Shown in pieces: positions 12,657-24,830 of a stretch of DNA of 64,000 nt. The translations under genes were made by a program, and so were the position numbers. This DNA comes from Artemisia argyi (lineage: Eukaryota; Streptophyta; Magnoliopsida; Asterales; Asteraceae), in the NCBI GenBank assembly GCA_030686995.1, contig CM060695.1, forward strand, positions 97,306,871-97,370,870, read 5' to 3'. The notes beneath the pieces were generated by a model, which was not told the origin of the DNA, made no database searches, and worked only from the letters and a program-made list of their open reading frames with translations. Numbering within the stretch: position 1 is the first letter of the stretch; every line of letters starts with the position of its first letter.

Positions 12657-14566
12657 CTTTGCATGTTTGGCTCAACGACTTCGAAATGTTGAAAGCAACA
12701 TTGCAGCTTCATATCTCGTTGAAGGTAAATATGATTGATATTTGATTTGGTGACGTTTGAATCGGTTTTAATGAATGTGGGAAATGAGAAGTTTTGATGA
12801 TAGAATTTGAATATGTGAGAGTGGATTCGAGCAAAGTTGAGATTTTTCACATCGATGAGGGGTGGTATATTGACTTTGCAGCCGTGACAGATAAATCGTC
12901 CTCGATTGCTTACAGAATCAATATTATTATAATGACACATCAATTTTGAAACAAACAATTTATGAGGTTTATTGCTTTAAGTTTTTGAAATAGAATATGG
13001 ACTACTTTTGATCTATTTGACATTTTTATCCATTCCCCTTTCAGCAAAGTTTTTTTTAGTTGACCCGTCTATCAGATTCTGAAATAATGAACCCAACTCG
13101 AGCCATTTTGAAGAGTACTTACAATTCATTTATCTTTTATTTGTTTCTGGAGAAGTATTACAAATTGCATGGCTCACTTTTTGTCATTTGTGCAAGGTAT
13201 GAAATAAACATATTTTGAATGAATATAAGTACAGAGGTGGAGAGTTTTTAGGTACACATGCATTTTTATTCCTGGCACGACTATTTAGACCACTGTTTTA
13301 GCTGAGTTACATGATTAGTATGACAGTATGACTGATTTCCTAATGTTATCAGCAAGCCCGGAGTGCGGAGTCATTTTGGTAACTTTGTGGCTCATTTGTT
13401 GTATGTTAAAGGCAACTTAAAACATTGCACTAGGGTTTGTGATTTATAATCTCTTAGATTGGATTTGCTGATATAGCCCATTCATGATAGGATGTGAGTG
13501 GTATAGCTCAATTGTAAAACAATTGGTTAATGAGCGTAGAAAGTTACTATTGTAGATATAGAATTTGTATAGCTCTTATAGGGACCGTTTGGAATTGCTT
13601 ATTAGAACTGCTCATTATAGTATAAAGGGACTGTTTAGAACATTGAGCAAGTATTTGAGTCTGGAGTTGGAAATTCAAGTATTTAAGTTAAAAATTGGTC
13701 TTTTTGGTTTTAGTTTTTTGTATAACAGTAAAATTGAAATATTGATTAAAATGAAACTGTTTAAGCAGGTCAAATGGGTTGAAAGTCCTCTAAAGTGTTA
13801 TTAAGATGTTTTCACTCTTTAATGTAGCAATGTTTTAATAAATATTGTTTTAGGGAAAATGATGCCTGCTTTTAAAAGTAGGTAATTTCCTACTTTTCTT
13901 TGTAAAAAAAGGGGCCTCAGGGGGGAAACATGCATCAGGGACTGAATTCAGGGGAAAAACTGTAATTTTTTTAATTTTTTTTTAAAGGGAAAGCAGGCAA
14001 CAAGCCTGCATGTTGCAGTAGGCAAGATATCCCCATTGTTTTAATGTAGGAATGTTCAAAAAAAAAAGGGGGATAACACATGAAAGTTTGAAACTGAAGT
14101 TGAAAAAACCGCTCCTAATTTAAAATATGTAACAAACCTCCATGATTATAGCTTAGTTTATAGCAATCCATGTAGATGTTAAGATAACATTTTTATCAAT
14201 CAGATATGGGAATTTTAAGACAACACTGTCATAATTCACCTTGGTTTGGTTATATGAGTGATTGTTGTTGTGCAGGTCTTAGCAAACGTACAACTTATGA
14301 CGGACTTAGGGATGCCTTTGCAAAGTTTGGTAAAGTAGTTCATGGTTTGCCTCTTCTCTATAAGTTATGATTGTGAGTTGGGAGTATGTTCTTAAAAGTT
14401 TAGAATTCTGACTACTATTTTATGTTATTTTCTGCAGTTAGAGTAGTAATAGATTGTGCATCAGGTTGGTCAAAAAGGTTTGGGTTCATATAATATTCTA
14501 CACTTGAAGGGGTTGCTGATGGTATAGAGAGCATGGATGGCAAGATAAACTATGTACATTCTTAAA
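12657..14566 (+). pseudogene. RRM-type glycine-rich RNA-binding protein pseudogene (organelle RRM-like)
   Basis: Three exon-like blocks with correct splice borders read as one RNA-recognition-motif protein. Block 1 is 12657-12724 (CLAQRLRNVESNIAAS). Block 2 is 14276-14344 (GLSKRTTYDGLRDAFAKFGK). Block 3 starts at 14438 (SGWSKRFGF, then STLEGVADGIESMDGK). Phases join correctly across both introns. The RNP1-like SKRFGFI is followed at once by TAA at 14491-14493. The normal C-terminus (LDGWVIF and beyond) and a proper start codon with the beta-1 strand are missing. In plants such small RRM proteins are imported into mitochondria or plastids and act in RNA processing. A MITE sits in the intron between blocks 1 and 2. 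Family identity is good; it is not functional as written. Confidence 0.78.
13853..14034. mobile_element. 182-bp Mutator-like MITE with perfect 9-bp TSD
   Basis: The element starts GGGAAAATGATGCCTGC, and the reverse complement of its end reads GGGGATATCTTGCCTAC, giving imperfect terminal inverted repeats. It is flanked by identical 9-bp direct repeats ATTGTTTTA at 13844-13852 and 14035-14043, the size made by Mutator-superfamily transposases. It carries no coding capacity. An internal palindrome (AAAAGTAGG...CCTACTTTT) lies near 13876-13899. It lies in an intron of the RRM pseudogene. Confidence 0.8.
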
Positions 14567-16736
14567 GATATTAAAAACTTATGTAACAAAGGACTACAAA
14601 TTGTTATTATATTGATTAAGGACTAATAAGTCGTCGTTGTTTAATGCCTGAAAGTAACTTACTTCTGCTCATTTGTAGTGGCTTGCATGATCACAATGGT
14701 CGCTGAGTTTAATGAGCATAAAAACAAGTGGTTTTACCTTCGAGAAGGATCTCTATTTGCAAAGTAATTAAGCTCAGTTTTGATATGTTACGGTTTTAAT
14801 TTTTATTGGGTATTAAGCTTAAAGTCATATAATTTGCTACAGAATTGTAACACTCATATATACCCCTTAAATTTCTGCAGAATTAGGTCAATTTACATGA
14901 TACAGACCTTCTCAAGCTTTGATGGTATGGCAACTGCTTTACATAATGAATTCAAAGAGTATCTGGGCACATTTATGTGAAGAATTGTAAGGTTTTGCTT
15001 ATTTCAAAACTTATATTCCAGCTTTAATACTCATGTACTTCAATATAAATTACTAACTAAAAAAATATTTTAGGCTTAAACAAAGATCTTAAGATGATGT
15101 TGAGTAAATTTGCTAAAGTCCTAAACTAAAGGCGTTATGTGTGAAATATACCATTACGGCTACTGATCACAATATGAAGATAAGCTACATATTTTAGCCT
15201 ATCTATGTATAAGGACTGTTTGGATGTTGTTTTAAAAATTGAGATAATCCTGGTATTAGTATAAGAAATGATACATACAAAACTCAGTCTAATAGCATGG
15301 TTACTGGATGAAATAATAAAATAATAAATTAGCTTATGTATAATGTGTTTGACTGAGCTGCTATATTTAAAAGTATATAACTTGTGAACGCAATTATTTT
15401 GAATGTAGATGCTATGGTGCACGATATGAAGATTTTCATTTGCACTTACTCTATTAGGAATTCAACGAGATCATAAAATGGGATTAAGTGAAATGAATAG
15501 GTAAATAAATATTAAGGTAATAGTTGTTACTTTATCGCTATTTCTTCTGTTGCATTTAAGTGGTTTACAAAATGTTAATCACATTACAACAAATAACGTG
15601 GGTCTGATGTTTCGATGATTTGAAAACAAAAGAAATATCATGTTCCAAGGTTTGTTTCCATAACGATTTAGCACAATGTAAGTCTTATAAATGAGAATAA
15701 CTGAATTTGAGATAAGTAGCTATTTTATTAAAAAGGTCATTTTTTTGCAGGTTCAAATGGGTCGATTTTGTCTAATATGCTTACACTTTTTTAATTGTTT
15801 TATTGAATATGTAGTAGACAAAAAAGCTCAATAACTATATTGTTAATAGTTAAATAATAAGGATGAAGCGAGTTAGGACATTCAAAAGTTTACTAACTAA
15901 AGGTAGATGTGTCAAAATTACTATGTTAGTTAGTCCTAATTGCATTCTGTTATTACATGAAAAGGAATAGTAAGTGCTTTAGAAGTTTCCAGTTAATATG
16001 TTATCAACATTTCTACTTTTTGCAATATATTTGTGACGAATCTCATTTTTCGTTTGACTTACTGAATTTTTTTCGTTTGACTTACTGTCTGACTTTTCAT
16101 GATTCTGCGTCCTAAAGGAACATGCTTTTTACGATATGATAGTAAGCCCAAATAAATATTGTTTCTTTATATTAGAACATGATCTTAACGATATGTTTGT
16201 AAGTCTATCTGATCTACGTGTGATTAGACTATCTGTAATATCTATATTGTTAGATTTTAAAATGGGTTTGTTTTATTTCAAGTCCATTGTGTGCTTTTTA
16301 AAATTTGTTATAACACTACTAATGTAAAAATACGTTGACGTATATTTAAAGTTCACTGATGAATTAGTGATGTTTGTTGTGTCAGAATACAAGTTTTTTG
16401 TTTTTTGTTTTTTTATTTTTTATTTTTTTTTTGTTTTTCTATTTTTTTTCTATTTTTGTTTTTTTGTTTTTTTAACCATTACTATAATTGTCTTACATGA
16501 ACATGTTTAGTTTTTTTATAGATAGGATTGGTCAAGTAATTGAGTCTCGCAAATTGAACAATTTCGACAAAAGGGTTCACCCATGGTACAAAGTTGTTCA
16601 TGCATAACGGCAAAGAAAGCGTCTTAAAGGATGACTTGGCCTAAGTACGAGCTGCAAATGCCGTCTCAAATATCTCGAAGGAAACCAAGTTTTCCACTCA
16701 TGAAGAGTCCATTAAAATGTTTCCATTTAGGAACAT
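14567..16736. other. intergenic, no recognised gene; T-rich low-complexity tract
   Basis: Two short open segments at about 14692-14755 and 14880-14978 could be exon debris, but I recognise no family. A T-rich low-complexity tract with scattered A and G runs from about 16390 to 16475. Everything else is AT-rich and featureless on both strands. Confidence 0.5.
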
Positions 16737-17960
16737 TGGTGTATGCTTATTCATACACTTTTTCTTGTCTATAATATGACTAAAACGACCAAAACTAACA
16801 ATAATTTCCAAAGATTTTGTGTTTTTGTGTTTTTGAATGTGCAGGAACGAATATTTAAGAAAAGGACGAAAATCAATGAGAAAACAACAAAAACCGAGCA
16901 CGAGAATGAAAGAAAGTCAAAAGCCGTAGCTGGGGAAGGATATTGGTCAACGTGAGCCCAGAAAGTCAAATAAAGTCCCTTGAAGTTTAAGGAATTACAA
17001 GATTGACCGTCAAGTTGAGATTTGAAGAAATTACAAGAATGGCCCCTTTAGTTTAGAAGTTTGGCAATTTTGGTCTTTTGAAGAATAATTGAAGAAAAGT
17101 CAACTCATTTCCTTCATCTATTCAAGATTGGTAGAATTAACCCTTGGAAAATACTTTTGAAGACTAATAGTTTTAGCCCTTGTAATTCAGAAAATTCAAT
17201 TTTGGTCCTTGTTTATTCATAAACCCTAAACTTAGTCTATTAAATAATCCCAATCCATTTCTAAGTCCAAAATCCAATCCAGTCCAACACATACACCATC
17301 TGGCCCAACCATTTAAACCCGAGCCCAAAATCCCCAAGTCAAACCCACCCATAACCCGGTCAACAATACCAAAATATAATAAAAAACTTTTACCCGCCCC
17401 CCAATTTAACCCCGTACCCTCCTTCCCCAATTTCACATGAACCCTAATTCACCTCACCCAAAATTACCCCAATTCCCATCAATTACTCAATGATTAGAAC
17501 TTCTAGAAACCTTTCCTACGTGAGTTAAGCATGTCAGAGAGAATGTTAGCTCATAATTGAGTCAACGTGGCAGAGTGTCAGCTTGTGATTGGAGCTAACA
17601 CCTCATTTCACTCATTGGATTCTCTTTTGAGCACATGTCAGAGAGATTGCACCCAAAGATTGCCAGCATGTACTAGTCCTCACTCCTGATTGGTTTATAC
17701 ACATCATCCAAATTGATCCAAGGGTTGTGATGATAGATTGATTGATGGGATTAATCCAAGGGCTATCATAAGAGCTTCTAGCATCTTCTGTGATGACACT
17801 TATCCACTCCTCAGCTCTGCTATAAATACAAGCCCGCACCTCCTTCATTTGAAAGTAGAATTTAGCACGAAGTGCTGCCATTTTAGATTTCTAGTTGTAG
17901 GAACTTGTAATTTCAAGCTTATTTTACTTGTACACTTCCTTTTTACTTAATAAAATTCAA
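16737..17960 (+). repeat. second, diverged gypsy LTR (partial or solo)
   Basis: It starts TGGTGTATGCTTATTCATAC and aligns by eye with the LTR beginning at 7883 for roughly 1.1 kb, including the 'cgagcacgagaatg' block near 16895. The TATA-like CTGCTATAAATACAAG is near 17817 and an AATAAA signal near 17948. I cannot find its 3' end or a flanking duplication, and no gypsy internal sequence adjoins it, so it is either solo or truncated. The two LTRs are too different to be a pair from one recent insertion. Confidence 0.65.
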
Positions 17961-19017
17961 AAATATGTTGTTAGTATCTTAAACTCAGCTTACAAATATG
18001 TCGTGATTGCATTTCTAGTTACATGTGCTTTATATGCTTGTACTTTCTGCATTATTTCTTGATTCTCAATGTTACTTTGTGTTGTAGTAGACTTGTTTTC
18101 ATAGGCGTTCAATTCATGCCTTGTGATCTTTCATATAATCTCATGTCCTATCTTGCCTTCGATCAACATCCTCAAGTGTTTGTGATTATGTCCTCTCCAG
18201 TAGTTGTATACTTTATATTTCAATAAATCAAAAACTTTAAAGTAAAGATAAATTTTATTCATGGCATATTGTAATGTTTGTACTTTCATATAATTGTCTA
18301 TTCTTGTTCGTAGACAATAATGTTAAAAAAAATATATATTACAATTTAATGATAATAAGTACTCCAATTCAATATCTACTTAAGTTTTATCTGTATCACT
18401 TTATGATTTTCAACCCATTCAACATGTGACGATTATTCACTAGACATTAATATATAAAATTAAGTGCATTAAAATTAATTTAAACTATAATCTTATGGTC
18501 TACCACCTGTCTCTAGATATATTCCAACTTTATTACTAGTAATATATTAGGCAAGTAGATAGGTCATGGATGGAATTGGATGCTAATCAAAGTTTTGTTC
18601 TTAAATGATCCCAACCAGAAATCCAAACCTTTTTTTTCCTCTTTAAGTACTTATCAGAAAAGAATTTTATATGAAAGAATATACTCCTTATCATAAAAAT
18701 TATATATTTGTAAAGTGATACAACTATTTCTCTATTACTTATATGAAAACGAATATACATCATCTTTAGAGCGAAAATCTATCATTTTGGTTGTAGAAGA
18801 TGTACATATTGATTTGTAACTACTTCTACCACTAAGATGGATAAAACAACGAGAAAAACTCTGAAATTACTAAGAAGTCACATAGGATAAGAAATTATAG
18901 TCCTAAAAGGTTTGATCAACTTGTTATTGTTCTTTCAGATACGAAAATTGATCGCTCTCCTTAGATAAATTTACTTAGTGAAAACCAAAGAAAGGTAACG
19001 TGTTTCCCAAAATATTC
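17961..19017. other. intergenic, AT-rich, no feature seen
   Basis: No open frame with family resemblance and no terminal repeat found. The last five bases, TATTC at 19013-19017, are one copy of the target-site duplication of the copia element that follows. Confidence 0.5.
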
Positions 19018-19867
19018 TGAGAGGATCGATTGACTGTGATTACACACTATAGGTGTTGGACCTTTTAACGTGTAATATGATATTTTGTATTGACTGTGAT
19101 TACACACTATAGGTGTTGGACCTTTTAACGTATAATATGATATTTTGTGTGAATATGATTAAGTATGCGGAATCTACTTAACCACACTTAGAAGTTTATT
19201 GGAAATGGAACTGTGATGCTTGTGTATTTTTTTTTTTTTTTAACAAAGAACAATGAAAGTATTTCACCAAACGATTCAATATTATTCAACAATAATATGA
19301 GTGATCTTCACTATCACTAGGGTTACAAAGACCTTGAATCTTGTGTTTTGTTCTAATGTTTTTCTCTATGTATATTGCTACACATGTATGTATATTTTGC
19401 ACTCACGTCGTACACAATACATATCTAAGATTTTCCTTTTATATTCCAAGGAAAGATCTTTTACAAACTATATGACTCATCTAAATACTAGCTTATGACT
19501 AAGCTTCATTCGAGCTAGATTGATGACTTATCATGTGAGTCATTAAGATACAACATGTATCTAAGATTACAACTCTCTTGGAGTGTTCAATTTGATGACT
19601 ACAACAAAGATATTATCTTGTATATGAATCAGTAGAGTAAGTCGTACTTATCTACACACCTGTTCGTATGAGTCATAAAAGTATCAGCAGAATCATATGA
19701 GTCATAGTAGTATCAGCAGAATCCATCAGCAGAAACACCTTCAGTAGAAAACGTTCTTCAGCAGAATCCATCAGTGGAAACGTGCTTTGTGCTTTATCAG
19801 CAGAAACATACTTGTGGTATTTCCTTAAACTTTTATGCTGATGCTTCTGATTATTTAATTCCCAACA
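19018..19867 (-). repeat. 3' LTR of copia element a (850 bp, with 60-bp tandem duplication)
   Basis: The same LTR as 27502-28298 except for a 60-bp tandem duplication near its outer end (unit 19029-19088 repeated at 19089-19148), a shorter poly-T (15) and about seven substitutions. The two 60-bp copies differ from each other at one position (AACGTG versus AACGTA). Confidence 0.93.
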
Positions 19868-21322
19868 ATCCTCCCATAAACATGTGAATTACATTCAAAC
19901 ATGTTTTTCTGAATTAAATGAGGACTTTGTGAAGATCTTTCAAACACTTCATTGTCAGACTGAGATCTGAACTTTCTTCTCTTTTGAGTGATTGAATGTC
20001 TTTCTCTGTAACTCATCTGCTTCTGTTCTTTGCTCCATTCTTGGACTAAAAGATGGTGCAATTTTCAATTTGAAGAATTATAAGAGGCAATGATGCTATG
20101 TATCTTGGATGCTTGTTCCAAGAAGTAGAAATCATCTTTCAGCATGTCTTTGGAAGTGATGAACAAACGTAGTGAACTGAACTTGAAACATTTCTTTGAA
20201 TGATCTAGATAGAACTTTCTCCTATCATCTCTGTTCTTGTTCTTTATCAGTAGAAACCATTTCATCATCTTGTATGCTCTTATCTTTTCCTTCTTCTTCT
20301 TTGGTTAATCTTCCTTTAAAGAGCTTTTGTAACCTCCCCTGAGATTTATTTCTCTCTTGAGCAATTTTCTCCCCTGTTTGGAAGATCTCTCACACTCATA
20401 TCTCATCATCTGATCTAGCAGTTTCCATGTTTTCAGACAATTTGTACATGAAGCTATCAATTCCTTAAGAGTTTAAGATTCTGCCCTCATCACTTCTAGG
20501 TGTGTTAACTCCTATGAGAGGTGATTCAATGGACGTTTTTGACTTATGGTCCATCTGTTGATGGTTTTTAAAGTCATCTTTGAAAATCCTTTTTAAGAAA
20601 TATTTGACTTAGTAGTATGAACATGATTTTATGATTAAAAATCATATTGCTTCTAACCATTTTGAAGGGATTAAGTGTGGTAACTAACACTTAATCAAAA
20701 TTTCGGTTTAAAGCAACCTCTGGTTGTGTGAGAACCAATGTTTTCAGTTATAAATAACTGCCTGTGTATAGATAAACCTATTCAAAAGGCTTTCTTTACA
20801 GGGTTTCCAGCTCGTGGCATTTGTTACCTCTAACACAAGTGTTAGATTCACTTTTGCTCGCTGTTCTTTCTATCAGATATCCGTAGATTAGTCACATTAT
20901 ACTTGAGAGTATAAAATGATAGAAAGTGAGTTGTATCAGTTAATACCTGATCAACTAATTTATCAATTCAAGGTGAAATATCATAATCAGATTCCAAGAA
21001 AGAAGTTTTAAGGAGTTTTGAAATCCTAAACTTTTTCTATCATGAACCTATTATATCAGCAGCAATGATCAGCTTTCAGCAGCAATGATCAGCCGCTATG
21101 ATCAGCAGATTTCACTTGAAATAGCCTTTGAGCTCAAACATTCATACCTGAAATTGTTAGTCTAAAACCAAAAGAGCAAAGTACAAAGTACTTGTCTTGA
21201 ATTAGAATAATCATAGAACTAACTGTATGAATAACTTTTAAATATTGGTAATAGTAGATTTAGATGAAAAAGTTAGATGCATTAACAAAATCTATATACA
21301 AGAACACATTATATTGAAAATT
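19868..21322 (-). other. 3' untranslated region and polypurine tract of element a
   Basis: About 1.45 kb between the pol stop and the 3' LTR with no coding sequence I can support. The polypurine tract, GGGAGGAT on the minus strand, abuts the 3' LTR at 19868-19875. TCAGCAGCAATGATCAGC-like repeats at about 21055-21110 echo the U3 motif. Confidence 0.75.
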
Positions 21323-24300
21323 TTAAAGATTTAGCATTCCAATACCTGCTACCAAGTACTGAAATCTACCAACATCAAAAGCTTTTGTAAGAAGATCTGC
21401 AAAGTTTTGTTCTGAAGCAATTTTCATTACTTGAATTAACCTTTTTTTTTTATTGCAATCTCTAATAAAATGATGTCTTATTTCAATGTGTTTTGTTTTA
21501 GAATGTTGCACTGGATTTTTAATAATGCAAATTGTACTACTATTATCAATATGAATAATGGTATGTAAGAAATTGTACCCATAATCAAGAAGTTGGTTTT
21601 GAAGCCATAGAACTTGACCACAACAATTTGCAACAGCTACATATTCAACTTCAGTTGTTGAAGTAGCAACCATTGTCTGTTTCTTACACTGCCATGAGAT
21701 AAGTCTGCATCCAAGGAATTGACATCCTCCGGTTGTTGACTTTCTGTCCAAGCTAGCACCAGTATAATCACTATCTGAGTATGCTACCAAGTCAAAAGAT
21801 GACTCCTTAGAATACCACAGGCCCAACCTAGGTTGACCCTTGAGATATCTAAAAATTCTCTTGACTGCTGTTAAATGAGAAACCTTAGGAGTTACTTGAT
21901 ATCTTGCACAAGCACAAACAGAGAACATGATATCAGGTCTTGATGATGTGAGATACATCAAAGAACCTATCATAGATCTGTATGTATGTACATCCACATT
22001 AGTTCCTTCTACATCTTTAAGAAGTGGCTTCTCAGGATCAATTGGTGTGCTTGCTGTTTTGGAATCAGCAAATTGAAACTTTCTAAGAATCTCTGCAACA
22101 TATTTGTCTTGACTAATAAAGATTCCTTCTCTTGATTGTTTAACCTGCAGACCCAAAAAGAATGTAAGTTCCCCCATGGAACTCATCTGAAACTTATTGT
22201 GCATAAGCTTCTCAAACTCCAAACACATCTCCTTCCTTGTAGATCCAAAGATGATATCATCCACATACACTTGAACTAGCAAAAGATCCTTCTTATGCTT
22301 CTTGGTGAAAAGTGTCTGATCTATCTTGCCTCTTTGAAATCCATTTGAAATTAAGTAGGAAGCCAATGTTTCATACCAAGCTCTGGGTGCCTGATGCAGG
22401 CCATATAGAGCTTTAACAACCTTGTACACTTTGTCTGGATGGTCAGGATCAACAAAACCAGGAGGTTGTGAGACATACACCTCCTCTTCAATAGTACCAT
22501 ATAAGAAAGCACTCTTGACATCCATTTGATAAACTGTGAATCCCATAAATGAAGCATAAGCCAAAAAGAGTCTAATGGCTTCAATCCTTGCTACTGGAGC
22601 AAAAACTTCTTCATAGTCTATCCCTTCTTCTTGTGTGTACCCTTGAGCTACTAATCTAGCTTTATTTCTTATCACTATGCCCCTTTCATCCCTTTTATTC
22701 CTAAAAACCCATCTAGTGCCAATTACCCTTACACCACTTGGTAAATCAACTAGCACCCAAACCTTTTGAATCTTAAACTGAAGAAGCTCCTCTTGCATAG
22801 CCTCCAACCAGCTTGAATTCTCTAGGGCTTTATGAATATTCTTTGGTTCATCTTGTGAGAGAAAACATACAAATAAACAAGAGTTTGAAAACTCATGTTG
22901 TTTTGAAGCATAAAGGGCATCAAGAAGCCCTTGTTGATCTGAAGACATCAATTGTTGTCTTGTCTTCACTCCTGATTGTACATCTCCAATTACATTGTCC
23001 AGGGAGTGGACTTTGTGAATCCTTGAGTGTGGAGTAGAAAGAACTTGATAATCAGGTGGAAGGTTGTTGAAATCCACCTCATCTTCTGAGATATTTGCTT
23101 GTGTTTCTTCTGATGGTCCATCAGCAGGAACATTTTGCTCATTAGCGGGAACGATTTGCTTATCAGCAGAAACAGCAGTGTTACTTCTGACTTGAAACTT
23201 TTGTTCCTTAGCTCTTTCTTCCTTGTATTCATCTTCAACAGCTTCTTTAGATTTACCAGAAGAAGATTCACCATTTATTGAAGTTGAATCCACACTTGCA
23301 TTTGTCCATATTGGCATCAACACATAATCTTGATCTGTCTCCTTCTCTAATCCTTCTCCATTTGTTGCATCAGCAGTTTGTGAACCTGAAAATTCATTAG
23401 TTTCTGCAACAAAAGGCACATAATTCATTGATTTGGATAGAGTTTCAAGATCAAATAGCCATTTGGGACCTTGACCTTCTACATTGTTTTTGTTTTCCAA
23501 AAACTTCACATGTAGATTTTCCTCTACTCTTCTAGTTCTCATGTTGTATACTCTGAATGCTTTGCTATTGATAGAATATCCAACTAAGAATCCTTCATCT
23601 GCTTTTCCATCAAACTTTCCAAGATGGTCTAAGGTATTTAGAATTGTCACATGACATCCAAAAGGTCTAAGAAATCCTATTTCAGGAGTTCTACCTCTAA
23701 AAAGTTCATACGATGTCTTATTGTGAGGTTTTACAACTAAAACTCTATTTTGAACATAGCAAGCAGTGTTGACTGCTTCTGCCCAAAAAGTTATAGGTAA
23801 CTTAGAGTCAGCTAACATAGTTCTAGCAGCTTCTATTAGTGTTCTATTTTTCCTTTCAGCAACTCCATTCTGTTGTGGAGTTCTTGCAACACTAAATTCT
23901 CTTTTAATACCTTTTTCTTTGCAAAAATCATCCATAACTCTATTTTTAAATTCTGTCTCATTATCACATCTAATGACTTTTACTCTTTTGCTTACTAGGT
24001 TTTCTATCTCTGTAATGAAGGTCTTAAGGATGCTAGAAGTCTCATCCTTAGTTCCTAAAAAGAATACCCATGTAAATCTACTAAAGTCATTAGTAATAAC
24101 TAGACAATATCTCTTATGCAACAAGCTTCTAACATTTGTAGGACCAAATAAGTCCATATGCAGCATAAACAATGATTGATTGATAGAGTTAAAAATTTTG
24201 GGCTTACAAGTGGCTTTGTGTTGTTTGCCTTTAAGACAAGCAATGTATGTTTGATCATTTTCAAATCGTTTTTGAGGTAAACCTCTTACCAAACCATCTT

Positions 24301-24830
24301 TGACAATTTTATTTATGGTTTTGAAGTTAATATGACCAAGCCTCCTATGCCATTTCATAGATTCATCCAATGTGGCCTTAGCAATAAGACAAGTAAGAGA
24401 ATCTTTTGGAACAATTTTCTTCATATCAACACTGTACATGTTGCCTTTTCTTAGAATTCTAAGAAGTGCTTGACTTTCATCAGGCATCTTAAAATCAAAA
24501 GAAAATACAAGACATTCAGTGTCAGTAAAGAGAACTTTGTTCTTTTTGTCACACATTTGTGAGACACTAAAAAGATTATACTTAAGCTCTTGCACATAGT
24601 ACACATCTTCAAAATCTAGTTTACCGGTTTTAATAGTACCTTTACCAGTAATTTTTCCTCCAATTCCTCCTCCAAAGGTAACATAGCCTCCATCTACTGA
24701 TTGAAAATTTGAGAGATAAGACTTGTTGCCTGTCATGTGCCTTGAACATCCACTGTCTGAGAATTCTTGATCTTCAGTATCTGCTGATGAATGTCCCTGC
24801 ACATAAATAAAGGAATTAGTTTTCTTTGGG
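21323..24830 (-). CDS. copia element a Pol (PR-IN-RT-RNase H)
   Basis: The polyprotein frame is +1 relative to gag and stays open further upstream (to 25111), but family-like sequence begins around 24820. In order: protease [10 protein letters not shown] (active-site DSG at 24755-24757); GAG-pre-integrase/zinc region [10 protein letters not shown]...[10 protein letters not shown], where Tyr stands in for the first Cys of the usual C-x2-C; integrase core with [14 protein letters not shown] and [12 protein letters not shown] (D, D, E present); a variable linker; RT with [10 protein letters not shown] and YVDD at about 22254-22265; RNase H with YSDSDYTGA and TTEVEYVAV; the tail ends FADLLTKAF and the stop is at 21323-21325. 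Apart from the Tyr and the frame change it looks competent. Confidence 0.92.

Noticed and set aside
14780..14980. 66-codon ORF as a small gene
   Set aside because: Part of it could be exon debris, but I recognise no family and no complete gene structure.
7883..17960. the two gypsy LTRs as the pair of one element
   Set aside because: They are strongly diverged, and no gypsy gag or pol lies between them; instead there is a host pseudogene.
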